Counted from the stretch's first letter, positions 36,226-45,240 are shown. The stretch: DNA of 64,000 nt from Desulfovibrio desulfuricans (GCA_015062205.1 SUVB01000029.1:1-64000); one strand, 5' to 3'. A program made the numbers and translations. Notes: generated by a model not told the origin, from the sequence alone.

Positions 36226-37413
36226 ATGCCGGACGCCCTCTATATTGAGATGCCCAGCGCAACCCCTGTAAAAAAACGTCGCCTCTGGCTGCGTCTGCTG
36301 CCCGTCTGGGCTTTGCTGGGCTGCGCCGTCGGCGTGGTGTGGTGGGTCATGGCCGGGAGGGTCGCCAGTTCATGGGGCATGCTTGACGGCATGGTGTTCC
36401 CCGTAGCGTCGGATTTTGCCGCCCGGGTGGAGGCCGTGGCCGTGCGCGAGGGCGACTCCGTGCGCGAGGGGCAGATCATCGCCCGGCTGGACGCGCGCGA
36501 GGCCGCACGTCATCTGGACGCGGCCGGCCGCAACGTGGCGGGGCTGCGCGCGTCGGCGGCTCCTCCCGATATGGAGGAGACCGCCGCCCGCCTTCGTGAC
36601 GTGCAGGAGGCGGAGCGGGACATGACCCGCCGCCTCGCGTCCGCGCGTCATGAGGAGGAGGCAAGGAAAAAGCGGCGCGAGGATCTGGTGGCGGAGCATG
36701 TGCGTGCGCAGCTGGCCCTGCGCACGCTGGAAACCCAGGGGGGGGAACACGCTGTGGGCCAGACGCGCTATGCGGCAGCCCGGCAGGCTGAGGCGCGGGC
36801 GCGGGCTGCCATGGAGCAGGCCGCAGCGGAATTTGAGCAGGCCAGTCTTGCGCGGGCGGCCATGGACCAGGAACTGGCCCGCGTGCGGGAGGAGACGCTG
36901 CGCTACAGGCAGCTGGCCTCGCGCAGCCGGTACGCCATGCCCAACTACACCAGGGAGGCGCTGACGCGCGCCGGGGTTCCACGGCAGCAGAGTCCGGACG
37001 GCAATCTCTATGCCCCGAGGGACGGTCGCATCCTGCGCGGCCTGGCCGCACAGGGGCAGATGGTGCAGGCCGGAGAGCCCGTGGCCTTGCTGCTGCCCGA
37101 GGGCAAGGGCGCCCGCAATGCCTACTGGGTGCTGGCCTTCTTTCCGCAGTCGGAGGGCGCAGGCCTCAAGGCCGGGCAGAAATGCTCCATCACGGTGGAC
37201 GGTGAAAAAGGGGAGTTCTCCGGGAGGGTGTATGACGTGCTGGAACCGCAGCCTCTGCCCGCTGCGGCGCGATCCGCGGCAACGGAGGAGGGCGGGGCCG
37301 CTCCGGCGCTCTTCGTGCCCGCGCGCGTGCTCATCGACAACACGGAGGAGCGCACGCTCACGCCGGGCGTGGAAGCGCGCTGTGTGGTCAGCACGCGCCG
37401 CATCCTGCCCTGA
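36226..37413 (+). CDS. HlyD/EmrA-type membrane fusion protein
   Basis: A 395-residue inner-membrane-anchored periplasmic adaptor. One membrane helix (about 22-43) is followed by a lipoyl half ('VRVEAVAVREGDSVREGQIIARLD' region), a long coiled-coil hairpin (about 95-250, rich in Ala, Arg and Glu), the second half ('DGRILRGLAAQGQMVQAGEPVALLLP') and a beta-barrel. GGGAGG lies five bases before the ATG. HlyD proteins act with an ABC or MFS exporter, but none is adjacent; the gene stands alone between a divergent lipoprotein gene and a convergent YcaO gene. Confidence 0.82.
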   Translation: MPDALYIEMPSATPVKKRRLWLRLLPVWALLGCAVGVVWWVMAGRVASSWGMLDGMVFPVASDFAARVEAVAVREGDSVREGQIIARLDAREAARHLDAAGRNVAGLRASAAPPDMEETAARLRDVQEAERDMTRRLASARHEEEARKKRREDLVAEHVRAQLALRTLETQGGEHAVGQTRYAAARQAEARARAAMEQAAAEFEQASLARAAMDQELARVREETLRYRQLASRSRYAMPNYTREALTRAGVPRQQSPDGNLYAPRDGRILRGLAAQGQMVQAGEPVALLLPEGKGARNAYWVLAFFPQSEGAGLKAGQKCSITVDGEKGEFSGRVYDVLEPQPLPAAARSAATEEGGAAPALFVPARVLIDNTEERTLTPGVEARCVVSTRRILP

Positions 37414-37428
37414 ACGCTTCCGGAGGGT

Positions 37429-39177
37429 TCAGTCTTTTGCCTTGCCCAGTTCGGCAAGATGCGTGCGGGCGAACTCCAGGTCCGGGTCCAGTTCCAGCGC
37501 GGCGCGCAGATGTTCGCGGGCGGCGTCGGCCTTGCCCAGGAATTTTTCGCACAGGCCCAGGTTGGCCAGGTCCACGGCCGAGCCCTTGTCCACGCGCAGC
37601 ACGGCGCGGAATGCCGCCCCGGCTCCGGCGTAGTCCCCGCACCTGAAGCGGGCCACGCCCAGCAGGTTGCCGTATTCCTTCATTTCCGGGCAGAGGCGTG
37701 CGGCCTCTTCCAGCGCCGGCAGGGCCTCCTGCCAGCGGCCGTCAAGGGTATCTGCGTAGCCCTGGTAGAAGGCGGCCAGCGCGCGCGAGTCCGCATCCGG
37801 CTGCAGGGGAACGGCGGCGGCAAAGGATGCGCGGGCTGCCGCGCGGTTTTCGGCGCGAAGCGCCAGCATGCCCTCGAAGAAGGGCAGAAAATGCGCGCCG
37901 GGATAGCATTCGGCCAGCACACAAAGCCCGCGCAGGGCGGTGGCGGCGTCGGCCTCCTCCACGAGCTTGCGGCCCGTAAACAGGCCCAGGCTCTCGTTGC
38001 GGTCGCGTTCGCGGAATTCCAGGCCGGGCACGATGCTGTAGTGCGCGGGCACGCCCACAGCCGGGTTGGTGGTCTCCACGGCGTAGAGTTCCAGCGGGGC
38101 CAGCCCGCGCGCGGCGGTCAGCAGTTCCTCGCGGATGTCGCTGTTCCCCACGCCCGGCAGGGAGGAGAGCGGAACAACAGGGCCCTGCTGCAGCCAGTCC
38201 GCCTGTGCAGGTTCGCTGAACTTGGGCAGGCCTGAGGCCTCATAGCAGGCATGGGTGCAGAAATCGCCCGCCAGTTGCGCCACCTCGGTGACGGCGCGTA
38301 TGGCCGCCTTGGCCGGGGAGGCCGCCGTGCCCGCCGTGAAGACGATTTCCGAACTGTCGGGGAAGGTGGCCGGGTCCCAGGCTAGGGCCGCCACCGTGGG
38401 CAGGGGCATGCCCTGCGAGAAGTCCTTGAGCAGCAGGCGCACGCCCTCGCGTTCAAAGGCCGCCAGCAGTCCTGCCAGCACGGGGTCCCCTGTGCAGGAG
38501 GCCGGGTCAATGGTGGGCAGGACGGGGCGCAGGCGGTCTGCCCTGCAGCAGACGTGCCGTTCAACCAGTTCGCACAGGCCCTGCAACAGGGATTCTTCCG
38601 CGCTGTTGCCCGCAGACGTGCCGTTGAATTCGCCCAGCAGCTTGAACCAGTCCAGCGGCAGCCAGACCGTGCGCGCGTCTGTCAGGCGCGTTGCCGGGTA
38701 GAAGAGCCAGGGCGTGAGATCCAGCACGCGGCGCGCCTGTTCGGGCGCAAGCGCGTCGTGCACGGAAAGCAGCATGGATTCCACGGGCAGCAGCGCCTCG
38801 CCGAAGCGGGCTTCGGCCTCGCTCCATGTGGCGCGGACCATGTGCGGCCGCTCTTCCCAGAAGCTGAAAAAGGCGTAGCGCTCCATAAGTTCCATGAGTG
38901 CGGAGGCTTCGGCCTGTTCCGGAGAGGAACCCTTGCCCATCTGCTTGCGCACGGGCATGACGCGTTTGGCGTCGGCCCCGCATTCGCTCAGGAACACCGG
39001 GATGCCCAGCCTGCCCGCATCAACGCGGCGCGTGCGGGCCAGAATGTCCAGGCCGCTGTGCGCCAGCCTGCCGCGCACGCGGGCAATGGTGTCGGCCGGC
39101 GTCACGGCCTTGTCCAGGTCGCGGGTGTAGCCCTTGGGGCAGGGGGCGAGGAGAATGCGGGGAAGCTGCGCGTTCAT
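37429..39177 (-). CDS. YcaO-like cyclodehydratase/thioamidation protein with TPR tail
   Basis: A 582-residue fusion. Residues about 60-400 form a YcaO domain, which uses ATP to activate peptide amide carbonyls (azoline or thioamide formation). Both ATP-site helices are intact: 'SSPEQAEASALMELMERYA' (84-102) and 'NGTSAGNSAEESLLQGLCELVER' (185-207). The C-terminus (about 425-582) is four or five TPR-like repeats ('LGVARFRCGDYAGAGAAFRAVLRVDKG'). There is no TfuA, E1-like protein or precursor peptide nearby. It is co-translated with the preceding methyltransferase gene (ATGA overlap). Housekeeping YcaO of E. coli is tied to RimO methylthiolation of ribosomal protein S12, so the target could be a cellular protein. 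Substrate unknown. Confidence 0.82.
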   Translation of the reverse strand: MNAQLPRILLAPCPKGYTRDLDKAVTPADTIARVRGRLAHSGLDILARTRRVDAGRLGIPVFLSECGADAKRVMPVRKQMGKGSSPEQAEASALMELMERYAFFSFWEERPHMVRATWSEAEARFGEALLPVESMLLSVHDALAPEQARRVLDLTPWLFYPATRLTDARTVWLPLDWFKLLGEFNGTSAGNSAEESLLQGLCELVERHVCCRADRLRPVLPTIDPASCTGDPVLAGLLAAFEREGVRLLLKDFSQGMPLPTVAALAWDPATFPDSSEIVFTAGTAASPAKAAIRAVTEVAQLAGDFCTHACYEASGLPKFSEPAQADWLQQGPVVPLSSLPGVGNSDIREELLTAARGLAPLELYAVETTNPAVGVPAHYSIVPGLEFRERDRNESLGLFTGRKLVEEADAATALRGLCVLAECYPGAHFLPFFEGMLALRAENRAAARASFAAAVPLQPDADSRALAAFYQGYADTLDGRWQEALPALEEAARLCPEMKEYGNLLGVARFRCGDYAGAGAAFRAVLRVDKGSAVDLANLGLCEKFLGKADAAREHLRAALELDPDLEFARTHLAELGKAKD

Positions 39178-39944
39178 GGCCGCTCCAGAATGAGGATGCT
39201 GTAGATGCGGCGCTGCTCGCCGCCGTCTTCGTCGTGCGCCGTGACGCCGATATGCCCCTCGGTGACGCGGAAGGTCCCGGCCGCCAGTTTGGCGAAGCGG
39301 GGCTTGGCGCGGGCAATGTCCGTACAGAAAAAGGCCTTGCCGCCCGGTGCGAGGTGCCGGTCCACAAACCTGACCAGCGGGCGGTGCAGTTCGTCAAGGT
39401 AGAGCATTTCCGACGCGGCGATCCTGTCAAACCCGTCGGGAAAGCGCGGGTCCCGCCCCGGCGCGGTCACGTCCAGCCGGGTTACGGCAACGCGCCCGGC
39501 AAGGCCGTTGCGCAGCACGTTGGCCCGGGCGAAGCGCAGGGCCTCCTCCACCACATCCGTCAGCACGATGCGTCCAAAGCCGAAGCGCGCGGCCACCAGA
39601 CTCAGCACGCCGCAGCCCGCGCCCAGTTCCAGCAGGGATTTGCCCTCCGGCTCGTACTTGCGCAACAGGCGTCCCAGCACGAAGGAGCCGGGCCAGATCT
39701 TTGCCCAGAGGGGCAGATCCTTGAGCGGGTTTTGAATGGCCCGGCGCTGCAAGAGCTTGTCCAGATGGGCCTGCATGTTGCGGATGGCCAGCACTTCCAG
39801 CGGCCTGTCATCCACATGCAGGGGTTCAAATTCCACGTCAAAGTCCATGCGGATGCGCGCAAGCAGGGCGTCAAGCTCCTCCCGGGCCTGGGGCTCGAGG
39901 GGCGGGGGCGCGGATGCGGCCGGGGTGGGCGCGGATGTGGGCAT
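39174..39944 (-). CDS. class I SAM methyltransferase, METTL21-like (methyltransf_16 type)
   Basis: A 256-residue SAM enzyme. 'LKDLPLWAKIWPGSFVLGRLL' (about 74-94) followed by motif I SLLELGAGCG (103-112) is the arrangement of the lysine methyltransferase family 16 / METTL21-type proteins, which modify protein lysines; 'IAASEMLYLDELHRPLVRFV' holds the post-II region. The ATG at 39944 has AAGGA upstream; an extension to 40019 is possible but looks non-coding. It is the first gene of a pair with the YcaO gene and is divergent from prmA. A protein substrate shared with YcaO is speculation. Confidence 0.8.
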   Translation of the reverse strand: MPTSAPTPAASAPPPLEPQAREELDALLARIRMDFDVEFEPLHVDDRPLEVLAIRNMQAHLDKLLQRRAIQNPLKDLPLWAKIWPGSFVLGRLLRKYEPEGKSLLELGAGCGVLSLVAARFGFGRIVLTDVVEEALRFARANVLRNGLAGRVAVTRLDVTAPGRDPRFPDGFDRIAASEMLYLDELHRPLVRFVDRHLAPGGKAFFCTDIARAKPRFAKLAAGTFRVTEGHIGVTAHDEDGGEQRRIYSILILERP

Positions 39945-40135
39945 GCCTGTTCCTTGGGCAAGAAGGTGCGTGAAGATGAGGAAGTACAGTACGCGCATTC
40001 GGCGGGCAAGGCAATACATAGCATCTTACTATGTTATTTGGCAGGGGGCGTCGGCGCCGCTCGACCTTGCGCGGAAAATCCGGCATACTGCACCAGTGCC
40101 GGGCGCGCCGCCCGACCGTAACCCGGAGTCCACGC

Positions 40136-40984
40136 ATGGAAGCAATGTTTCGCCTTGAGGCTCTTGTGGCGGAGGAAGACGCCGACCGCGCCACCGGCTT
40201 TCTGACCCTGAACGTGCCCTTTGGCTGGGAGGAGGAAAGCCTGCCCACCGGGGAAACGCGTTTCCGCATTCACTGTGACAGTGAGGAATTCATCCGGAAG
40301 CTGCACCGCGGCTTGTGCGATGCGGTCCCCGAAGCGCAGTGCGCCGTGGCCGCGCTGGAAGCGCAGGACTGGCTGGCCGCCTGGCGGCAGTTTTTCACGC
40401 CGGTTCCCTGCGGCAGCCGTTTCGTGGTGCTGCCCCCCTGGCTGGCGGACACGCCGGATTTCCCGGGGCGGACAAAGGTGCTCATCGAACCCAAGAGCGC
40501 TTTCGGCACGGGCCATCACGCCACCACGGCCCTGTGCCTCACGGTGTTGAGCAACCTGCTGGATGCCGGGCGGCTGCGGGCCGGGCAGACGTTTCTGGAT
40601 CTGGGCACGGGCTCGGGCGTGCTGGCCATTGCCTGCTGCAGAAGCGGGCTTACGGGCGAGGGCTACGACATTGACCCTCTGGCTGTGGACAACGCGCGGG
40701 AGAATCGCGCGCTCAACAGCGCTGCGGGCCTTGAACTGGGCCTCGGCAGCATCGACGCGACGGCCGGGCGCTGTTACGATCTGGTGCTGGCCAATATCCT
40801 GGCCCGTCCGCTGACGGAGATGGCCCCGGACATCGCTGCGGCCCGCAAGCCCGGCGGCTGCCTGGTGCTCTCCGGCCTGCTGACAATCCAGGCGGACGGC
40901 GTGGAGGCGGCCTATGCGGCGCAGGGGCTGCCCGTCCCGCAGCGCGTGGTGGACGGCGAATGGTGCGCGCTGGTCTGGGAATAG
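40136..40984 (+). CDS. prmA: ribosomal protein L11 methyltransferase
   Basis: Trimethylates ribosomal protein L11. The 282-residue protein has the N-terminal substrate-binding domain (to about 95), the linker 'WLAAWRQFFTPVPCGSRFVVLPPW', SAM motif 'TFLDLGTGSGVLAIACCRSG' and the catalytic-loop motif 'VLANILARPL' (NILA for the usual NIL). 'FGTGHHATTALCL' is also family-typical. GGAG precedes the ATG. A small membrane ORF starts within its last codons. Confidence 0.94.
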   Translation: MEAMFRLEALVAEEDADRATGFLTLNVPFGWEEESLPTGETRFRIHCDSEEFIRKLHRGLCDAVPEAQCAVAALEAQDWLAAWRQFFTPVPCGSRFVVLPPWLADTPDFPGRTKVLIEPKSAFGTGHHATTALCLTVLSNLLDAGRLRAGQTFLDLGTGSGVLAIACCRSGLTGEGYDIDPLAVDNARENRALNSAAGLELGLGSIDATAGRCYDLVLANILARPLTEMAPDIAAARKPGGCLVLSGLLTIQADGVEAAYAAQGLPVPQRVVDGEWCALVWE

Positions 40985-41358
40985 GCGCGGCCCTGTTGCC
41001 TGTTGCCGCTGCGGCCGCCGGGGCGGCGGAGTTGCCTCCGCTCGTTCTGCGGCTGCCTGCGGAGCGCGCGGCGGCATGTCTGTTTGCCGCGCTGCTGGGC
41101 GTCGGCGCATGCGCGCAAGTGGTCGGCCTGTGGAGGCATTGCCGCGTTCTGCTGGTTGCGGGGGCCGCGCTGGTGTGTTGCGCGGCGCTGTCAGATCGCG
41201 ATGTCGTGCTGGCGGTGGGGCAGGTGTTCGTGACCGCTGCGCTGTGGCCCTGCGCGCGCAGGCCCCCGGCCAAAAAGGCCGGGCCGGCGCGGGACGGCAC
41301 GGCGAAGATGGTTGCGCAGGGCGCGCGCGGCGGCGCGCACGCACAGGAGGGACGATGA
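40960..41358 (+). CDS. small hydrophobic protein downstream of prmA
   Basis: A possible 132-residue membrane protein with three hydrophobic stretches and a basic C-terminal tail. It overlaps the end of prmA by 25 bases and the next small gene in ATGA. The double overlap favours a real gene, but composition is GC-driven and no family is recognised, so confidence is low. Confidence 0.45.
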   Translation: MVRAGLGIGAALLPVAAAAAGAAELPPLVLRLPAERAAACLFAALLGVGACAQVVGLWRHCRVLLVAGAALVCCAALSDRDVVLAVGQVFVTAALWPCARRPPAKKAGPARDGTAKMVAQGARGGAHAQEGR

Positions 41359-41507
41359 ACGACATGCTGATGATAGCCGGAGTCGCCGGACTGTCGTTTT
41401 TTCTCGGCGTGCTGGTCGGCAGCAGCGCGTATCCCTGGACGACCTTCGGCATCTGTATGGTCGTGGGCGCGGCTACGGGGGGCATCATCTATCTGATGCG
41501 CCGATAG
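41355..41507 (+). CDS. 50-residue membrane protein
   Basis: Two hydrophobic helices (MLMIAGVAGLSFFLGVLVGS and FGICMVVGAATGGIIYLM) with an Arg-Arg end. AGGAGGGACG immediately before the ATG is an excellent ribosome site, and the start shares ATGA with the upstream ORF. Short for routine gene calling but well supported by its translation signals. Function unknown. Confidence 0.6.
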   Translation: MNDMLMIAGVAGLSFFLGVLVGSSAYPWTTFGICMVVGAATGGIIYLMRR

Positions 41508-41559
41508 CCCGTTCCCGTTTCCTGTCCCGCCGGGGAAAGCCCCGGAGCGCCTTCGGCCT

Positions 41560-42372
41560 CTACCGGCTGCCCCAGGAGGGGATGGGCGGGGGCGTATAAC
41601 TGTCCAGCCTGCGCAGGAGTTCGCGGTTCATGCGCACGGGCAGGCCGTTGCGCCCGCGCAGCACGGGGCCGCTGCAGGCCTGCGCCTCCAGCACGGGGGG
41701 AATCTGCTCCGGAGCCGGACGCAGCACCTGTTCGGCCCGCTCCAGAAAGGGCAGGGGGTCCACCGCCGTGCCGTCGGCCCTGTGCAGACCGAAATGCAGA
41801 TGCGCGCCCGTGGTTCTGCCGGTGCAGCCCACCTCCCCCACGGGCGTTCCTTCCTCAATGCGTTGCCCCGCCGAGACCCGGATTTTGCCGAGATGGCCGT
41901 AGTAGGCCGTCATGCCGTCGTCCTGCCGGACCAGCACGGAAAGGCCCAGCGCGCCGTTGGGCCCGGCCTGCCGGACCGTCCCCCCCTTGAACGCCACCAC
42001 CGGCCAGCCGATTCTGGCGCGGATGTCTATGGCGTTGTGCATGCGCACGGGCTTGCCGCCCCTGCCGAGCCAGCCCGGCATGGCCCGGGGGCCGAAAGGC
42101 GAGGTGAGCAGTGTGCGCAGGGGCGGCAGGGCGCGCTGTGCGGATGCCCCGGGGAGAGCTTGCGGAGCGCGGGCCGGGGGCGTTGCCGCCGCCGGGGCGG
42201 GGCCGTCTCCGTCCTTTTGGGGAGGCTCTGCCGCCAAGGGTTCAGGGGCGCGTGCGGAGGCGGCGTCCGCCGGGGAGGGGGCATCGCCTGCGGAGGCGGC
42301 TGGCGTGTCTCCGGCCGTAGACGTCAGCGTGAGGGCGGCCGTGAGCAGGAGGCAATAACACAGGTTTCGCAC
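41560..42372 (-). CDS. M23 family metallopeptidase, secreted
   Basis: A 270-residue murein endopeptidase. A signal-like N-terminus is followed by a Pro/Ala-rich linker (about 22-80) and a LytM domain with intact zinc ligands: H112 and D116 in HNAID, and HLH at 191-193 in AHLHFG. It differs from the M23 protein at 7.7 kb in having no Ig-like region. It is convergent with the small membrane genes and divergent from znuA. Confidence 0.88.
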   Translation of the reverse strand: MRNLCYCLLLTAALTLTSTAGDTPAASAGDAPSPADAASARAPEPLAAEPPQKDGDGPAPAAATPPARAPQALPGASAQRALPPLRTLLTSPFGPRAMPGWLGRGGKPVRMHNAIDIRARIGWPVVAFKGGTVRQAGPNGALGLSVLVRQDDGMTAYYGHLGKIRVSAGQRIEEGTPVGEVGCTGRTTGAHLHFGLHRADGTAVDPLPFLERAEQVLRPAPEQIPPVLEAQACSGPVLRGRNGLPVRMNRELLRRLDSYTPPPIPSWGSR

Positions 42373-42499
42373 GCGTTCTCTCCATGATGCCGTGCCTGTC
42401 AGACGCCGGAACGGGCCTGCGCGCCGCCGCGTCGGGCCGTGGCGGCAGCGGGGCCAAGGTAGGGCCGGAAGACGGAAAAATCAACCTGCCTTCTCCTCC

Positions 42500-42529
42500 T
42501 TGACACGCACTCTGCCCGGATTTTATGGT
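42500..42529 (+). promoter_or_regulatory. candidate sigma-70 promoter of metal ABC operon
   Basis: Perfect TTGACA at 42500-42505, 18-base spacer, TATGGT at 42524-42529. A 20-odd-base leader precedes znuA. No Zur- or MntR-like palindrome is obvious around it. Confidence 0.6.
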
Positions 42530-42559
42530 TATCCTTCGGAACCTTTTGAAGGAGTCTTT

Positions 42560-43522
42560 ATGAAGTTCGCCGTGAGGAATGCATTCCTTTTGCTGGCCGG
42601 TCTGCTGCCGGCCCTCCTGCTTCCCCTGCCCGCCACGCCGCCGGAGGCGCGCGCGGCCGCAGCCGAAGTGCGCGTGCTCGCCACCACCTATCCTGTGTAT
42701 CTGCTGACCCGCGCCGTGGCGCAAGCCAGCCCCGGCGTGCGTGTGGAACTGCTCATCCCGGCCCGGACGGGCTGCCCCCATGAATACGCCCTGACCCCCG
42801 GAGACGTGCGCAGGCTGATTACGGCGAAGATTGTGGTCATCAACGGCCTGGGCATGGAAGATTTTTTAGGAACGATGCTCGCCGGGCTCAAGGACGCCAC
42901 AGTCATCGACAGCAGCGCGGGCGTGCGCATGCTGCGCGGGCCGATGGAGCATCACGCTGAAGAAGCGGGCGGGCATGGACACGACCATGCCCACGGGCAC
43001 GGCGGCGTGAACCCGCACGCGTTTTCCAGCCCTGTGCAGGCGGCGGCCATGGCGCGCGCCATCGGTACGGGGCTGGCGAAGGCCGCGCCCGAGGCCGCCG
43101 GGGAGTGCGCGGCAACGGCCGAGGCCTACGCCGTCCGGCTGGAAGCCCTTGGCAGGCGTCTTGCCGCTGTGGCCGCCAGGGCCGCCAACAAGGATGTGCT
43201 GCTCTTGCATGACGGCATGGCGTACCTTGTGCGGGATGCCGGTCTGCATCTTGCGGGCGTCATCCAGGAAGACGAGGATGTGCAGCCCTCGGCGGCGCGC
43301 CTGCTTGAACTGGCCGGCAACATCAGGAAGCGCAGGCCTGCGCTGCTTATCGGCGAGCCGCAGTATTCGGACAAGCCCGTGCGCGCGCTTGCGGCGGAAA
43401 CCGGCGTTCCGGCCGTGCTGCTGGACCCCGTGGCCTCCGGTCCGGAGGATGCCGCGCCGGACTATTATGAGCGCGTTATGGAAAACAACTGCCGCATACT
43501 CGAGGAGCATCTTGGCAACTAG
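42560..43522 (+). CDS. znuA: metal ABC transporter substrate-binding protein (ZnuA-like)
   Basis: A 320-residue periplasmic cluster A-I binding protein. It has a signal peptide (cut near ARAAAA), 'VLATTYPVYLLTRAVAQ', a His-rich loop GGHGHDHAHGHGG (about 135-148) typical of zinc-binding ZnuA, and the ligand regions 'NPHAFSSP' and 'VIQEDEDVQPSA'. The order znuA-C-B follows, so it feeds that importer. Zinc is the likeliest metal from the His loop; manganese cannot be ruled out. AAGGAG lies five bases before the ATG. Confidence 0.9.
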   Translation: MKFAVRNAFLLLAGLLPALLLPLPATPPEARAAAAEVRVLATTYPVYLLTRAVAQASPGVRVELLIPARTGCPHEYALTPGDVRRLITAKIVVINGLGMEDFLGTMLAGLKDATVIDSSAGVRMLRGPMEHHAEEAGGHGHDHAHGHGGVNPHAFSSPVQAAAMARAIGTGLAKAAPEAAGECAATAEAYAVRLEALGRRLAAVAARAANKDVLLLHDGMAYLVRDAGLHLAGVIQEDEDVQPSAARLLELAGNIRKRRPALLIGEPQYSDKPVRALAAETGVPAVLLDPVASGPEDAAPDYYERVMENNCRILEEHLGN

Positions 43523-44390
43523 CGTGCTGAACGCCCCCGCGGTGCGCTTCGCGCATGTGCGCGTGCATCTGGGGGGGCGCGACATTCTTGAGGATATCTG
43601 CGCCGAGGCTCCCGCCGGGGGCAGCACTGTGCTGGTGGGGCCCAACGGCGCCGGCAAGACGACGCTGCTTATGTGCCTGCTCGGCGAGCAGCGTTTTACG
43701 GGGAGCATCCTGTTCTCCGGCGGGGCGCGCGCGCCTCGCGCGGCCTATGTGCCGCAGCAGCTTGCGCCGGATCGCGGCCTGCCCCTGCGCGTGGACGAGT
43801 TTCTGGCCCTGAACCGGCAGCGTCGTCCCCTGTGGCTCGGCCTGCGCGTCCCGGCCGCGCACGATGCCGTGCGCCTGCTGGAGTTGGTGCGCGCGGAACA
43901 TCTGGCGCAGTGCCGCATGGGCGATCTTTCCGGCGGCGAACTGCGCCGGGTGCTCCTGGCCGCCGCCCTCGGGCGCGAGCCGGAACTGCTCATCCTTGAC
44001 GAGCCCGAGGCGGGCGTGGACGTGCGCGGCGAGCGCCTGTTCTGGGAAGTGCTGGATGCCGTCCGACGCGAACGCGGTTTCACGCAGATCATGGTCAGCC
44101 ACAATCTGCCGCTGGTGGCGCACTACGCCACGCATGTCATCTGCATCAACAGGACGGTCCGCGCCGCCGGCGCGCCGCGCGCCACCCTGACATCGCCCCT
44201 GCTCATGGAACTGTTCGGCGTGCCTATCCATCTCTATCCCGACCAGTGCGACCCGCATCACCCCGGCTGCCCCCTGTGCGGGGCCGTGGGCGAGGCGGCG
44301 GAAGTCATGGGCTGTCCGGTTTCCGGGGCAGCGCCGCCGCAAGCGCCTGCCGCCTGCGCGGATATGACAGGGGAGGGCGGCCATGCCTGA
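43512..44390 (+). CDS. znuC: metal ABC transporter ATP-binding protein (ZnuC-like)
   Basis: A 292-residue ABC ATPase: Walker A GPNGAGKT (43-50), signature LSGGELRR, Walker B LLILDEPEAGVD, and H-loop SHN. The TTG at 43512 is favoured because GAGGAG stands four bases upstream; a GTG at 43524 is an alternative. It overlaps the end of znuA. The C-terminus is unusual: after the ATPase core comes a Cys/His-rich tail ('DQCDPHHPGCPLCG', further Cys later) that could bind metal and sense the transported ion. Confidence 0.88.
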   Translation: MATSVLNAPAVRFAHVRVHLGGRDILEDICAEAPAGGSTVLVGPNGAGKTTLLMCLLGEQRFTGSILFSGGARAPRAAYVPQQLAPDRGLPLRVDEFLALNRQRRPLWLGLRVPAAHDAVRLLELVRAEHLAQCRMGDLSGGELRRVLLAAALGREPELLILDEPEAGVDVRGERLFWEVLDAVRRERGFTQIMVSHNLPLVAHYATHVICINRTVRAAGAPRATLTSPLLMELFGVPIHLYPDQCDPHHPGCPLCGAVGEAAEVMGCPVSGAAPPQAPAACADMTGEGGHA

Positions 44391-45240
44391 TTTTTCGCCC
44401 GTGTACGCCCTGATTGCCCTGATTCCGCTGGACTGCCTGCAACTGCGCTTCATGCAGCAGGCTCTGCTGGGGCTGCTTTTGCTGGCCCCCATGGCCTCGA
44501 TGCTCGGGGTGGAGGTCATCAATTTCCGCATGGCCTTCTTTTCCGACGCCATCGGGCACTCGGCCTTCGCCGGGGTGGCCCTGGGACTGCTGCTGGCCGT
44601 GCCGCCGAGGCTTTCCATGCCGCTCTTCGGCCTGCTGGTGGGCCTCGGCATCGTGGCCGTGCGCCGCAGGAGCGCCCTCTCGGCGGACACGGTCATCGGC
44701 ATAGCCTTTTCCGCCGTGGTGGCGTTCGGCCTGGCCGTGGTCAGCCGCGCGAGCGGCGCGGCGCGCGACATGCAGCGCTTCCTCTACGGCGACATCCTGA
44801 CTATCACGGAAGGGGAAACAGCCTTCCTTGCCGTGCTCTTCGCGGTCCTGCTGCTCTTTCAGGCCGTGGGCTACAACCGCCTTCTGCTCATTGCCCTGAA
44901 CCCCGTCATGGCGCGGGCGCACGGCGTGCGCGTGGCCCTGTGGCAATACGCCTTTGCCGGGCTGCTGGCGCTGGTGGTCATGTTTTCCGTGTGGGCCGTG
45001 GGCGTGCTGCTGGTCACGGCGCTGCTCATCGTGCCCGCCGCAACGGCGCGCAACTTGGCGCGTTCGGCCGGGGGCATGTTCTGGTGGGCGCTGCTGGCGG
45101 GCACGAGTTCCGCCTTCGCCGGACTGGTGCTTTCCGCGCAGGAATGGCTGGCCACCTCCAGCGGGGCCACCATCATTCTGGTGGCCTGCTGCTGGTTTGC
45201 CGCAAGCCTCGCGGCGGCGGGTTCGCGACGGCGGGCGTGA
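44383..45240 (+). CDS. znuB: metal ABC transporter permease (ZnuB-like)
   Basis: A 285-residue membrane protein of the ABC-3 family with about eight helices. 'VEVINFRMAFFSDAIGHSAFAGVALGLLL' and 'SADTVIGIAFSAVVAFGLAVVS' are family-typical, and 'VWAVGVLLVTALLIVPAATARNLARSAGGMFWWALL' holds the conserved core. It overlaps znuC by eight bases, completing the znuACB importer. Confidence 0.9.
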   Translation: MPDFSPVYALIALIPLDCLQLRFMQQALLGLLLLAPMASMLGVEVINFRMAFFSDAIGHSAFAGVALGLLLAVPPRLSMPLFGLLVGLGIVAVRRRSALSADTVIGIAFSAVVAFGLAVVSRASGAARDMQRFLYGDILTITEGETAFLAVLFAVLLLFQAVGYNRLLLIALNPVMARAHGVRVALWQYAFAGLLALVVMFSVWAVGVLLVTALLIVPAATARNLARSAGGMFWWALLAGTSSAFAGLVLSAQEWLATSSGATIILVACCWFAASLAAAGSRRRA

